A DNA stretch of 64,000 nucleotides, from the NCBI RefSeq assembly GCF_947498175.1, contig NZ_CANMJB010000002.1, forward strand, positions 1-64,000, given 5' to 3'. This document shows positions 7,808 through 16,297 of the stretch, in pieces. A program made the position numbers and the translations under genes. Under the pieces are notes generated by a model. The model was given only the letters and a program-made list of their open reading frames with translations, searched no databases and was not told the origin of the DNA. Source of the DNA: an uncultured Algimonas sp. (GTDB lineage: Bacteria > Pseudomonadota > Alphaproteobacteria > Caulobacterales > Maricaulaceae). The number at the start of each line of letters is the position of its first letter. Position 1 is the first letter of the stretch.

Positions 7808-9631
7808 TCAACTCTTGCCCTCGCGCCGTTGAGCCAGCTCGGTTTCCAGCGTTTCGCGCAACAAGGCGCGCGCTTTCTCGGCGCGTTCCGCCAAGGCACC
7901 GAAATCGCCGCGCAGATGATAGGTTTCCTGGATGTTCTGATAGTCGAGTTCCAGGAACTTCTGCGCGAGCATCTCCGATTCCTCTTCGCTATAGCCCATC
8001 GAGGTCAAGACGGATTCACCCAAAGCGAGCGCGCCACGCACGGTTTCGCGTTCGGCGAAATGGACCTCCTCGGCCAGCAGGTCGAACAGCTGCACCCGGC
8101 CCTTGGCACGCACGATCAGCTTGGCGTCCGGAAAGGTCTCCTTGATCTGGCGGACAAGTTCCACATTGTCGGCGATGGCGACGACGATGATGCAAGCGCT
8201 GCCCGCGCCGGCTTGGCGGAGCAATTCCATATCGGTCGCGTCGCCGTAGAAGACGCGGTGGTGGAACTGTTTGAGGAACTCGATGTGATCGCCATTATTG
8301 TCGATCAGCGTCGTCTTGATGCCTTGCGCTTCCAGCAAGCGGCCGATGATCTGCCCGATCCGGCCATAGCCCAGGATCAGCACCGGATGGCGCTGATCGA
8401 ACGGCGCTTCGCCCGTCGTGACGGATCGGGTGACGAGACGCGGCAGGACGAACTTGTCGAAGACCAGCAGAATCAGCGGTGTGAGCGCCATGGAGAGCGC
8501 GATGACCGCCGTCAGGATTGCGGCCGTTTCAGGCCGGATCGCACCTTCGGTCGTGGCGAAGGTGAAGATGACGAAACCGAATTCGCCCGACTGGCAGAGC
8601 AGCGCCGAAAAGAACAGGCGGGCGCGGCGTTTCAGCCCGGACATCTTGCCGATCAACATCAGGATGACGAACTTCAGACCCATCAATCCGACCACCAGAC
8701 CAGCGACGAGGGCGGGCTGGGACGCGATGAAGGCCAGATCCAGGCTCATCCCGACGGAGATGAAGAACAGGCCGAGCAGCAGCGCCTTGAACGGTTCGAT
8801 ATCGCGTTCGAGCTGATGGCGATATTCGCTATCGGCCAGAACCATGCCGGCGATGAAGGCGCCCAGCGCGGCCGACAGGCCCAGCCACGCCATCAACAAG
8901 GCGGCCCCGACGACGAGCAGCAGGGACACGGCCGTGAACGTCTCGCGCACATTGGCCCTGGCGATCAGTCGGAACAGCGGGGCGAGCAGGTAGCGTCCGC
9001 CCAGGAACATGCCGACGAAGACAGCCAGAGCCGCAACGGCGCGCCAGATGCCGGTCGGCGCGAACGGCGCGCCTTCATCCGCGCCGTAATCGCTGATAAC
9101 GCCGTCGAACGGGGTCAGGGTGGCCAGAATCGGCATGGCGGCGATCATCGCGATGACGATGACGTCCTGGAACAGCAGGACGGAAAATCCGCTTTGTCCT
9201 TCCGGCTCGGCCATCAGGCGGCGGTTCTGCAGGATCTGCAGCGCCATGGCGGTCGATGACAGGGACAAAGCCATGCCGACCGCCAGCGCTTCGCCGGTGG
9301 ACAGGCCGATCAGCAGGGCGATTCCGGCGATCGCCAGCATCGTGATCGCGACCTGCGATCCACCCAGGCCCAGCAACTTGCCCCGCATCGACCAGAGCTT
9401 TCGCGGTTCCAGTTCCAGGCCGATAAGAAACAGCATCATGACGACGCCGAATTCGGCAAAATGCAGGATGGTGATCGGGTCGGAGATGAGGCCCAGCACG
9501 CTAGGCCCGATTAGAATGCCCCCGATCAGATAGCCGATGACCGAGCCGAGGCCCGACAGTTTGCTGATGGGGACGAGCAGGCAGGCGGCGCAGAGGAAGA
9601 CGAATACGGAAAAGAGGAAGCTGCCATCCAT
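7808..9631 (-). CDS. CPA2 family monovalent cation:proton antiporter (Kef-type)
   Basis: Membrane protein of 607 residues. About 12 hydrophobic segments in the first 380 residues form the Na+/H+ exchanger fold; a cytoplasmic Rossmann TrkA-N domain follows (ILGYGRIGQIIGRLLEAQGI, about residues 400-520), then a short helical tail. This is the KefB/KefC layout: potassium efflux coupled to proton entry, gated by ligand on the nucleotide-binding domain. GLELEPRKLW and DSEYRHQLERDIEPFK are recognisable Kef-family stretches. No KefF/KefG-like flavoprotein partner adjoins it. ATG 9631 is the family start. The specific ion is not fixed by the sequence. Confidence 0.92.
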   Translation of the reverse strand: MDGSFLFSVFVFLCAACLLVPISKLSGLGSVIGYLIGGILIGPSVLGLISDPITILHFAEFGVVMMLFLIGLELEPRKLWSMRGKLLGLGGSQVAITMLAIAGIALLIGLSTGEALAVGMALSLSSTAMALQILQNRRLMAEPEGQSGFSVLLFQDVIVIAMIAAMPILATLTPFDGVISDYGADEGAPFAPTGIWRAVAALAVFVGMFLGGRYLLAPLFRLIARANVRETFTAVSLLLVVGAALLMAWLGLSAALGAFIAGMVLADSEYRHQLERDIEPFKALLLGLFFISVGMSLDLAFIASQPALVAGLVVGLMGLKFVILMLIGKMSGLKRRARLFFSALLCQSGEFGFVIFTFATTEGAIRPETAAILTAVIALSMALTPLILLVFDKFVLPRLVTRSVTTGEAPFDQRHPVLILGYGRIGQIIGRLLEAQGIKTTLIDNNGDHIEFLKQFHHRVFYGDATDMELLRQAGAGSACIIVVAIADNVELVRQIKETFPDAKLIVRAKGRVQLFDLLAEEVHFAERETVRGALALGESVLTSMGYSEEESEMLAQKFLELDYQNIQETYHLRGDFGALAERAEKARALLRETLETELAQRREGKS

Positions 9632-9673
9632 ATGACATGCCTAGGGGGTCATCGAAAAAATGGCCAGACAGGA

Positions 9674-10378
9674 TTAATCGAGTATTGCCGCCAATCCGCC
9701 CAGGGTCGCCGTTTCCGTCCGCAGGGCCAGACGCGCGGCGAAAGCCTCTTCGTCCCGACCCCAGATTTCCTCGCGGTGGAGCTCTTCCAGGCGCGACAGA
9801 TCGAATGCATCTTCCGGGGGCAGCGCACCTTCCATCACGGCCATGGCCAGAACGGCCGATCCGTAAACGGCAACAAGATGTACGAAGAGCGTAAGGGCGA
9901 AATCGGACAGGTCGCGCGCATACTCGGCTACCGCATCCAGGCTGGCGTCCGGTTGATCGACGGCGCGAATGGCGTCCGTCGTCTCCAGCCGCACCCCCCG
10001 CTCCGCCGCCCAGTCCAGCCAAGGATTCCAAGCCGCTGCCTGCCGCGCGACATATTCAACCGGATCGGGCGCGCGGTAGGAAAGCAGGTCGGTTCCGGCA
10101 TAGTTTCTCGCTTCGCCGATCAGCGCGTCGCGCCGGTCGGCGACGCGCTCGCTGGCGACATTGGCCAACCGCGTGACCGGCATGGTCGTGGGGTCGATCT
10201 CTCCGTCTTCGGCCGCCGGAACGGCGTCCCACTCATGCTTCAACTGGGCCGCGATAGCCGCACTGGGCACCCGGACCGGCCGTTTGCCGGGTGTCTTCAG
10301 GGCGCGCCCGTCCAGCCGGATGAAATGACCGTCGTCGTCGCTATCGAGCGTCACATCCGCCCAGAACCGCTTCGCCAT
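9674..10378 (-). CDS. ATP12-family F1-ATPase assembly chaperone
   Basis: Protein of 234 residues resembling the ATP12 chaperone, which in mitochondria binds the F1 alpha subunit before hexamer assembly; bacterial members are restricted mainly to Alphaproteobacteria. Diagnostic parts are LDGRALKTPGKRPVRVPS near the N-terminus, LKHEWDAV, DLLSYRA and the central NPWLDWAAE region. The start ATG at 10378 shares one base with the stop of the upstream pseudouridine synthase (TGATG), so the two are translationally coupled. It is the last gene in the crcB-RluD-ATP12 run, a neighbourhood I remember from other alphaproteobacteria. Confidence 0.9.
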   Translation of the reverse strand: MAKRFWADVTLDSDDDGHFIRLDGRALKTPGKRPVRVPSAAIAAQLKHEWDAVPAAEDGEIDPTTMPVTRLANVASERVADRRDALIGEARNYAGTDLLSYRAPDPVEYVARQAAAWNPWLDWAAERGVRLETTDAIRAVDQPDASLDAVAEYARDLSDFALTLFVHLVAVYGSAVLAMAVMEGALPPEDAFDLSRLEELHREEIWGRDEEAFAARLALRTETATLGGLAAILD

Positions 10379-11352
10379 CACATCAACGCGTCCCAATCCA
10401 CCTGCGCCTCGGCCGGGTCGAATCCGAACAAGTCGAAAGCTCGCTCCATATGGTCGGGCAGAGGTGCGCTGAGCGAGAGATCGGGCCGCCCTTCACGCGG
10501 GATGGTGAGCGCCCTGGCGTGCAGGTGCAGCTGCTTGTTCAGTCCGCCAGGCAGGGGGCGGTCCGTCATGTATTTCGGATCCCCCGCCAGCGGCGCGCCC
10601 AGAATCTGCATGTGCAGGCGCAGCTGGTGCGTGCGCCCGGTCAGCGGTTTCATGACGACGAAAGCCGATTTCGCCCCGGCCGTCGCGACCGCCTCATAAA
10701 GCGTGCGGGCATGCTTGGCGTTGGGCGTGCCGTGACGGACGGCCATCATGACTTCCTTGCCCATGTGGATGTTGCCGAAGCGGTTATCGAGTTCGCCCTT
10801 GGCCATATAACCGGCGATTTCGCCGGAAAGGGGTCTCGGCACGCCGTTCGTCACACCCCAGTAGATCTTCTCTGCCTTGCGGCTCTGGAAGGCGCGCCCA
10901 GCCCATTTGGCGGACGCCGCCGACTTGGCGATCAGCAGTACGCCGGACGTATCCCGGTCGAGCCGGTGGACGAGGCGGTAGCCATCCGGCAGCATCCCGT
11001 CGATATGGTGCGTCGTCTTCGATCCGCCCTGAACGGCCAACCCCGCAGGCTTGTTGATGGCCAGAAGCTCGTCATCCTCGTAGAGCGCGATTTCACCCAG
11101 CTTGTCCCGATCGCGGCGACTCGCCGTGCGCTTGATCTCGGCAGGGTCGGGCAAAGGCGGGATGCGGACCGTTTGTCCGGCTTCCAGTCGCAGACTACCC
11201 TTAGCGCGTTTGCCGTCCACGCGCAGTTGGCCGGTGCGCAGCAGTTTCTCGACCTTGCCATGCGCGATGTGCGGGAAAAGCCGCTTGAACCAGCGATCGA
11301 GCCGCTGTCCGGCATCGTGATCCGGCACGTCGAGTTGCTGGACGCCGCTCAT
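10378..11352 (-). CDS. RluC/RluD-family 23S rRNA pseudouridine synthase
   Basis: Converts uridines in large-subunit rRNA to pseudouridine. An N-terminal S4 RNA-binding domain (LDRWFKRLFPHIAHGKVEKL, about residues 12-75) precedes the catalytic domain with the conserved aspartate in HRLDRDTSGVLLIA. GRTHQLRLHM, typical for RluA-superfamily enzymes, is present near residue 260. The start ATG 11352 overlaps the crcB stop by four bases (ATGA), and the stop overlaps the ATP12 start. Length (324 residues) is usual. Whether it modifies the RluC or RluD sites cannot be decided from the sequence alone. Confidence 0.92.
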   Translation of the reverse strand: MSGVQQLDVPDHDAGQRLDRWFKRLFPHIAHGKVEKLLRTGQLRVDGKRAKGSLRLEAGQTVRIPPLPDPAEIKRTASRRDRDKLGEIALYEDDELLAINKPAGLAVQGGSKTTHHIDGMLPDGYRLVHRLDRDTSGVLLIAKSAASAKWAGRAFQSRKAEKIYWGVTNGVPRPLSGEIAGYMAKGELDNRFGNIHMGKEVMMAVRHGTPNAKHARTLYEAVATAGAKSAFVVMKPLTGRTHQLRLHMQILGAPLAGDPKYMTDRPLPGGLNKQLHLHARALTIPREGRPDLSLSAPLPDHMERAFDLFGFDPAEAQVDWDALM

Positions 11353-11726
11353 GCGAAAGCCTTTCTGGCGACCATCAATCCGAAACCAAGGGCAATGACG
11401 GCCAGCAGGACCGATCCGCCGACATAGGCGGCCAAGGCGCCGTAGCGGCCCTTTTCCAGCATCAGCCACGCTTCCAGCGAAAAGGCCGAGAACGTGGTGA
11501 ACCCGCCTAGCAGGCCGACGCCCAGCAGGAGCCGCAGATCATTGCCGCCGTCCTTGGTCGCCAACCAACCAGCCAGCACTCCCATCAACAATCCGCCCAG
11601 CACATTGGCCGCCATCGTGCCGACCGGGAAGCCGGGACCGAAGGCGCGCAAGGCCAGCTGTCCGAGACCGTGCCGTCCCACGGCACCGATCCCGCCACCG
11701 AGCGCGACGAGCAGATAGGTTTGCAT
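11349..11726 (-). CDS. crcB: fluoride efflux transporter CrcB
   Basis: Small membrane protein (125 residues) of the Fluc/CrcB family, which forms dual-topology dimeric fluoride channels. Four hydrophobic segments are visible, with the signatures GGGIGAVGRHGLGQL, GTMAANVLGGLLMG and GLLGGFTTFSAFSLE; the last contains the phenylalanine/threonine pair lining the pore. Start ATG 11726 gives the family N-terminus. It follows the HtrA gene by 37 bp and overlaps the next gene by four bases. The short spacer leaves no room for a fluoride riboswitch directly in front. Confidence 0.95.
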   Translation of the reverse strand: MQTYLLVALGGGIGAVGRHGLGQLALRAFGPGFPVGTMAANVLGGLLMGVLAGWLATKDGGNDLRLLLGVGLLGGFTTFSAFSLEAWLMLEKGRYGALAAYVGGSVLLAVIALGFGLMVARKAFA

Positions 11727-11763
11727 GGGCGCGGCTATAAGCCCCCTGCACGAGGAGGCAAGA

Positions 11764-13194
11764 TCAAGTCGGGTTAGGCAGCGCCCGAACGGGCAGAAGC
11801 GCGATCCGGCCCTGTCGGTCGATCTCGATTTCCCACAGATCCGCACCCCCTTCAGCATCCAGTACGCGTTCGGCGTCGCGCGTCGTTCTGATGGCCCGGT
11901 CATTGACGCTGACGATGATGTCGCCGGGGCGAAGCCGGTTGTAGTGGGCGGCGGCGCGGCGCTGCACCTTCATGACCATCACGCCGCTCAGATAGGGATC
12001 GAAGCCGAGCTCCTCTCCCAACGCGGGGCTGAGATTGACGACGGTCGCCCCGTCCAGCGGGTGCATGCCGAGCAAAAGCCGTTCGTCGCGCGGCGGATCT
12101 TCCTTGGGCGTGTCGATACGGACATTGGCGGTGCGTTCACGGCCGTCGCGCATATAGGCGATACGCGTGCTGTTGCCGGTGCGCAGGGTCGCGAGTTTGA
12201 ATCTCAGCCCGTTATCGTCGTTGACCGGCGTGCCGCCGACCGAAAGGATGACATCGCCCTTGCGCAGGCCGGCTTCGGCGGCCGGACCAGCGTCCAGCAA
12301 TTCGTTGATGACGGCGCCGCGTGCCCGGTCGAGGCCGAGCGCGGCCGCCATGGTCGCATCGACGGCATCGGTCCGGGCGCCGATCCAGGGCCGGACGATC
12401 TCACCGGTGGACAGGGCGCTGTCCACGGCGCGGCGGACCAGTTCGGCCGGAATGGCGAAGCCGATGCCGTTGGAGCCGCCGGAGCGCGAGAAGATGGCCG
12501 TGTTCACCCCGATCAATTCGCCCGAGAGATTGACCAGCGCGCCGCCGGAATTGCCGGGATTGACCGCCGCGTCGGTCTGGATGAAGGAACTGGAATTCGA
12601 CACGTTGGTCCGGCCGAGCGCGGAGATGATACCGCTGGTCACAGTCTGGCCGACGCCGAACGGATTGCCGATGGCCAGCACGATGTCGCCGATCTCACGG
12701 TCGCTATCCTGTTGCAGCCGCAAAGTCGGCAACGGCTCGCCGTTCGTATCGATCTGCAATACGGCGATGTCGAGGTCTTCGTCCTGCGCCACGACCTTCG
12801 CGTCGAATTCTCGCCGGTCGTTGAGCACGACGCGCAATTCGTCCGCGCCGCGGATGACGTGGGCGTTCGTCACGACCGTGCCGTCGGAGCGCACGATCAC
12901 GCCCGAGCCGAGCGAGTTCTCGACCCGCTCCTGCGGCGCGCGGCCCATGCCGAACATGCGGTCGAAGAAGTCCGATCCCGTCGTCTGACGCCGCCGCACG
13001 GTGCGCGACGTGAAGATGTTGACCACGGCCGGCGCGGTCTCCGCGACGACCGGCGCGTAGGAAAGCTGCACCTCCATCTGGGAAGACGGCACTTGCCGCA
13101 TCTGCGTGGAAGGCGACAGCGGCACTTGTGCGGATGCGCCGATGGGCAGGGCGAGTGCGGCTGTGGCGAGAGCGGCGGTCAGCGATCGTTTCAT
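11764..13194 (-). CDS. periplasmic HtrA/Deg-type serine protease
   Basis: Protein-quality-control protease and chaperone of the envelope, 476 residues. A signal peptide (1-22) leads to a trypsin-like domain with the triad His112 (VVTNAHVI), Asp142 (DEDLDIAVLQ) and Ser216 (NPGNSGGAL). Two PDZ domains follow (about 270-365 and 375-470; the first contains GPAAEAGLRKGDVILSVGG). That makes it DegP/DegQ-like rather than the one-PDZ, membrane-tethered DegS type. Start ATG 13194 supplies the signal peptide. The blaI/M56 pair lies upstream on the same strand with a 103-bp gap, so co-transcription is possible but not shown. Confidence 0.94.
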   Translation of the reverse strand: MKRSLTAALATAALALPIGASAQVPLSPSTQMRQVPSSQMEVQLSYAPVVAETAPAVVNIFTSRTVRRRQTTGSDFFDRMFGMGRAPQERVENSLGSGVIVRSDGTVVTNAHVIRGADELRVVLNDRREFDAKVVAQDEDLDIAVLQIDTNGEPLPTLRLQQDSDREIGDIVLAIGNPFGVGQTVTSGIISALGRTNVSNSSSFIQTDAAVNPGNSGGALVNLSGELIGVNTAIFSRSGGSNGIGFAIPAELVRRAVDSALSTGEIVRPWIGARTDAVDATMAAALGLDRARGAVINELLDAGPAAEAGLRKGDVILSVGGTPVNDDNGLRFKLATLRTGNSTRIAYMRDGRERTANVRIDTPKEDPPRDERLLLGMHPLDGATVVNLSPALGEELGFDPYLSGVMVMKVQRRAAAHYNRLRPGDIIVSVNDRAIRTTRDAERVLDAEGGADLWEIEIDRQGRIALLPVRALPNPT

Positions 13195-13297
13195 AGACGC
13201 GCTATAGGCGATGCCCCGCCTGCGGTCCAAGCGGGACGTGCCGGTCATGGTGAAGAATTAAGACGGACGCCGCATCGCTACGCCCGTTTGGGCAGAT

Positions 13298-15076
13298 CTA
13301 CTCGCCGGCGCTTTTGGTGATGGCGGCTTTGGCCTTTGCCAGTGCCTTGCGGGCCTTGGCCAGTTCGCGTTCGGCGTCGCGCAGGTCGCGGTCTTTGCCC
13401 CCGTCGGCAGTGCTGCGCAGATCGGAGACCATGCGGTCGGTCGCCTCGATCATGGACTGGGCGGAGCGCAGCCGGGCTTCGGCCAAGGCCGCAGGCGCCG
13501 GGTCCCCGGATCCGAGCCATAAAGCCTGCCCCTCTGCGCCCGGCATCCTCTCGAACCGCTCGGAGACGTCGAAGCCTCCAAGCGTCTCACTCTCGGGCAG
13601 TTCGAAGGAGATGGTCCCGTTTCCCGCTTTGAGGTGCTCGAAGATCTCCTGTGCGGATCCGCTGCCTTCGGCGAAGAAACGGCGCATGGCGGCGTCGGCT
13701 TCGGCGTCGCCCTCACCCGACAGGCGGTGCCTCAGGATGAAGGTCTTCACGCCTTCATTGTCCTCACCTTCCTGCAGGGCGCTCAGGCCCGGCTCCCCGT
13801 CCACACTTTTCCGGGCGCGCAGTCCGTCGATTAGGGCGGATAGGTCGGCGGTGGTCGAGGACGAGACCGCGTCGACATCGATGCCGTATTCGGCCTTCAC
13901 CTGCTCGCGGGTCAGATGTTCCCGCGTGCCGTCCGGCGATGTGCGCAGATAGACGCGCTCGCCATTCTCGTCGCGGATCTCCAAGTGCTTTGTCTCACCG
14001 TCGGCCTGCGTGATGACTCGGACGGTAGACACGTTCTCGACCTGCGGAGCGGGGGCCGGATCGGCGAGGCTGAGCGGCGCGCACAGGGCGGCCCCGCTCA
14101 GCAGGCTGGCGGCCAGCGCCCAGCGAGCTGTGTCGCGGCGGCCTTCGGGATTGGATCTCAGGGTCATCAGTCTCTCCTTCACGGGATGATGCAGGGACAG
14201 GCAAAGGGCCGTCCCCTGGGTGGGTGTCGTGTCTTGCCGCGCGGCGACCAGTAGCGTCTCGGCATAGTCGGCGCGGCAGGCCTCGCCCGTCAGGCGCAGC
14301 ACGGCGGCGTCGCAGGCGGCTTCCTGGTCGGCGCGGAAGCGCGGCCAAGCCCAGTGAACCAGCGGGTTGGGCCAGTTCAGCAGGCGGAAGCCCAGCATGG
14401 CACTGGCCGCCCACAGGTCGCCGCGGCGGATATGGGCCATTTCGTGCAGCAAGGCGAAGCGGCGCTGCGCCGGGGTGAACCGGGCTTCGAAGTCCGCGGG
14501 AAGCAAGATGACGGGCTGCAAGAGGCCGGATACGGCCGGGCCGCTCCCAGTGCGGCCGATCCGGACGTCGGGTGCGCGGTACAGGCCGGCCAGGTGGGCG
14601 GCGCGGTCGATATCGACTTGCAACGCCGAGGGCGCGGCCTGCGTCTCGCGCATCAAAGCGGCGCGGTAGGCGCATTGCCGCATCCAGACCAGCATCGTCC
14701 CCGCGACGATTCCGGTTAGCCAGACCCAGACGGCCACCGTGGGCAGGACGTCTAGCCAAGCGGTCTCGACAGGACCCGGCGCCGGCGGTGCGGCGATCCA
14801 GTCGCTCGGCGGCAAGGAGTCGAAAGCGGGCGGCGCGGCAGGCGGCGACGCTTGTGGCAATAGCGACCGGATCGGCGCTGTCAGCGCGGCGGGCAGGACG
14901 ATGGCGGGTGTGAACAGGCGCAGCACCGGCAGCGCCCAGAGCGCATAGGCGGCGCGCGGCCCGAAGCGTCGCGCGACTGTTCGACGGCTCACCAGAACCA
15001 GGACGAGCAGGGCCGTGACGGCGAATGCGGTCGATGTAACAGTGTCGAGGAGGTCGGATGCGGCCAGATCAGTCAC
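13298..15076 (-). CDS. M56 family (BlaR1-like) membrane metallopeptidase
   Basis: Protein of 592 residues. Hydrophobic segments near residues 15-30, 45-68 and 110-132 anchor an M56 zinc-peptidase domain whose active site is His211-Glu212-x-x-His215 (HEMAHIRRGD). Another hydrophobic segment lies near residue 320. The remaining roughly 250 residues are periplasmic and unlike a penicillin-binding sensor; they end in a Lys/Ala-rich coiled coil (RELAKARKALAKAKAA). Family members cleave BlaI-type repressors on signal. The GTG start overlaps the blaI-like stop by 8 bases, so the two are coupled. The lack of a beta-lactam sensor domain or nearby beta-lactamase argues for a different inducer. Confidence 0.9.
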   Translation of the reverse strand: MTDLAASDLLDTVTSTAFAVTALLVLVLVSRRTVARRFGPRAAYALWALPVLRLFTPAIVLPAALTAPIRSLLPQASPPAAPPAFDSLPPSDWIAAPPAPGPVETAWLDVLPTVAVWVWLTGIVAGTMLVWMRQCAYRAALMRETQAAPSALQVDIDRAAHLAGLYRAPDVRIGRTGSGPAVSGLLQPVILLPADFEARFTPAQRRFALLHEMAHIRRGDLWAASAMLGFRLLNWPNPLVHWAWPRFRADQEAACDAAVLRLTGEACRADYAETLLVAARQDTTPTQGTALCLSLHHPVKERLMTLRSNPEGRRDTARWALAASLLSGAALCAPLSLADPAPAPQVENVSTVRVITQADGETKHLEIRDENGERVYLRTSPDGTREHLTREQVKAEYGIDVDAVSSSTTADLSALIDGLRARKSVDGEPGLSALQEGEDNEGVKTFILRHRLSGEGDAEADAAMRRFFAEGSGSAQEIFEHLKAGNGTISFELPESETLGGFDVSERFERMPGAEGQALWLGSGDPAPAALAEARLRSAQSMIEATDRMVSDLRSTADGGKDRDLRDAERELAKARKALAKAKAAITKSAGE

Positions 15077-15443
15077 GGGACTTCAGCTCCCGGATGATGG
15101 CTTCAAGTTCGGCGATATCGTCATTCGACAGTCCGTTATCTTCCGCGAGATGGGCAACGATCGGTGCGGCCCGGCCGCCGAACAGCCGATCGGAAAAACG
15201 GCGTGTGGCACTGGCAGCATAGTCGTCACGGGTCATTGTCGGATGGTAAAGATAGCGTCGGCCTTCGGCTTCGGTCTGAAGCGCGCCCTTGTCCACCAGT
15301 CGCGACAAAAGGGTCTTGATGGTCTGCAGGGAACGCGTGTCGGTGTCGGAAAGCCCAGCGTGAACCGCACTGGCGGCAAGTCCAGGCCGGTCCCAAAGGA
15401 TGCTCATGACATCGAGTTCCGATTTTGCGATGTTTCGTTTCAT
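15069..15443 (-). CDS. BlaI/MecI/CopY family transcriptional repressor
   Basis: Winged-helix repressor of 124 residues. The family signature is clear: SELDVMSILWDRPGLAASAV, the recognition helix TDTRSLQTIKTLLSRLVDKG, and the wing region EGRRYLYHP. The C-terminal helices serve in dimerisation and contain the site usually cut by the partner peptidase. It lies immediately before an M56 peptidase gene, with an 8-base overlap, which is the standard inducible pair. Two TACA-N2-TGTA-like dyads lie 19-53 bp upstream of the start and are the expected autoregulatory operators. Its wider regulon cannot be read from this window. Confidence 0.95.
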   Translation of the reverse strand: MKRNIAKSELDVMSILWDRPGLAASAVHAGLSDTDTRSLQTIKTLLSRLVDKGALQTEAEGRRYLYHPTMTRDDYAASATRRFSDRLFGGRAAPIVAHLAEDNGLSNDDIAELEAIIRELKSRD

Positions 15444-15461
15444 GGACGCCCCAAGACTGAT

Positions 15462-15496
15462 TACGTTTGTAGCCGATAACGCCGATTACAACTGTA
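15462..15496. promoter_or_regulatory. two BlaI-type operator dyads
   Basis: TACGTTTGTA (15462-15471) and TACAACTGTA (15487-15496) resemble the TACA/TGTA half-sites recognised by BlaI/MecI repressors. Their centres are 25 bp apart and both lie directly upstream of the blaI-like start at 15443. The second is a perfect dyad around AC; the first has one mismatch. Confidence 0.7.
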
Positions 15497-15554
15497 GTCA
15501 ACTATCTTCCGAGTCTGTCCGTCACTGCAGAATGTAGAAGAAGAAACCCGAGTC

Positions 15555-16010
15555 TCAGTTGTTGAGGCTGGCAGCGTGGGGCATGTCGTTGAAGATCGGA
15601 TCGAGATAGGCGACACGGTTGCCCGCTTCCCATCCCGTGATGTCCTTGATGCAGAAATGAGCGATCATCGGATCCGCGCCTGCGGCTTTCGCCTGTCGTT
15701 CGGCGGCTTCGAAAGTCCTGATTTCATCGAGCGTCGCAGCCTGCCCCGTGGCGCAGGCACCGACCAGGGAGTCGGGCGTCGTATCGTCGATCTGGATGAA
15801 TTCGGAACGGTTATAGGCCTTGTAGGCAACGCTCACGGTCTCGCCGTCGAGATATTTCACGAACACCATGCGGCGGTAATCGGGATTGTCGCTCGGCCCG
15901 GTCTCGATCAGCAGGACGGGTGAGAGGTCCGAGGATTGCGCGGAGGCTGGCGCCGGTCCGCCTAGAGCGGCGGCCAGACAGAACAAGGCCATGGTCGTCA
16001 TCGCGAATTT
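15555..16010 (-). CDS. hypothetical exported protein
   Basis: I do not recognise this 151-residue protein. A signal peptide (about residues 1-25, MKFAMTTMALFCLAAALGG...ASAQ) precedes a mixed domain with KYLDGETVSVAYKAYNRSEF and two cysteines near residues 87 and 119 (GACATGQ, HFCIKD) that could form a disulfide in the periplasm. ATG 16010 is preferred over ATG 16025 because GGAG lies six bases upstream of it. It stands alone, upstream of nothing on the same strand before the blaI gene, with a short membrane-protein gene behind it. Confidence 0.65.
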   Translation of the reverse strand, partial: KFAMTTMALFCLAAALGGPAPASAQSSDLSPVLLIETGPSDNPDYRRMVFVKYLDGETVSVAYKAYNRSEFIQIDDTTPDSLVGACATGQAATLDEIRTFEAAERQAKAAGADPMIAHFCIKDITGWEAGNRVAYLDPIFNDMPHAASLNN

Positions 16011-16107
16011 CATAACGGTCTCCATTCTCCCCCGCCCGCGCTCATAGCATGGCGCATGACACCGTATCGGACCGGATGCAGTTGCCCGGAAGCGGAAGCC
16101 CTGAAAG

Positions 16108-16242
16108 TCAGATCAGCAACAGGATGGCGGCGAGAACGGCGACCACGGCAACGGCGATAGCGATGGTCGTCGGGCTGAAGCGCCTGTGACGCGCCGCACC
16201 CTTGTGCGCGTCGCTGGTGCGAGTCTGAAGATGGTCGGGCAT
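16108..16242 (-). CDS. small single-pass membrane protein
   Basis: A 44-residue open frame: a charged N-terminus (MPDHLQTRTSDAHKGAARHR) and one hydrophobic segment to the C-terminus (TIAIAVAVVAVLAAILLLI). AAAGGA sits at a normal distance before ATG 16242, which favours real translation. The function is unknown; its tail-anchored shape resembles many small stress-related or regulatory membrane peptides. Confidence 0.55.
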   Translation of the reverse strand: MPDHLQTRTSDAHKGAARHRRFSPTTIAIAVAVVAVLAAILLLI

Positions 16243-16297
16243 AATGGTTTCCTTTGCAACGGAACGTTTTCGCTATTCGCGCGGTTCCGTTAGTCGG

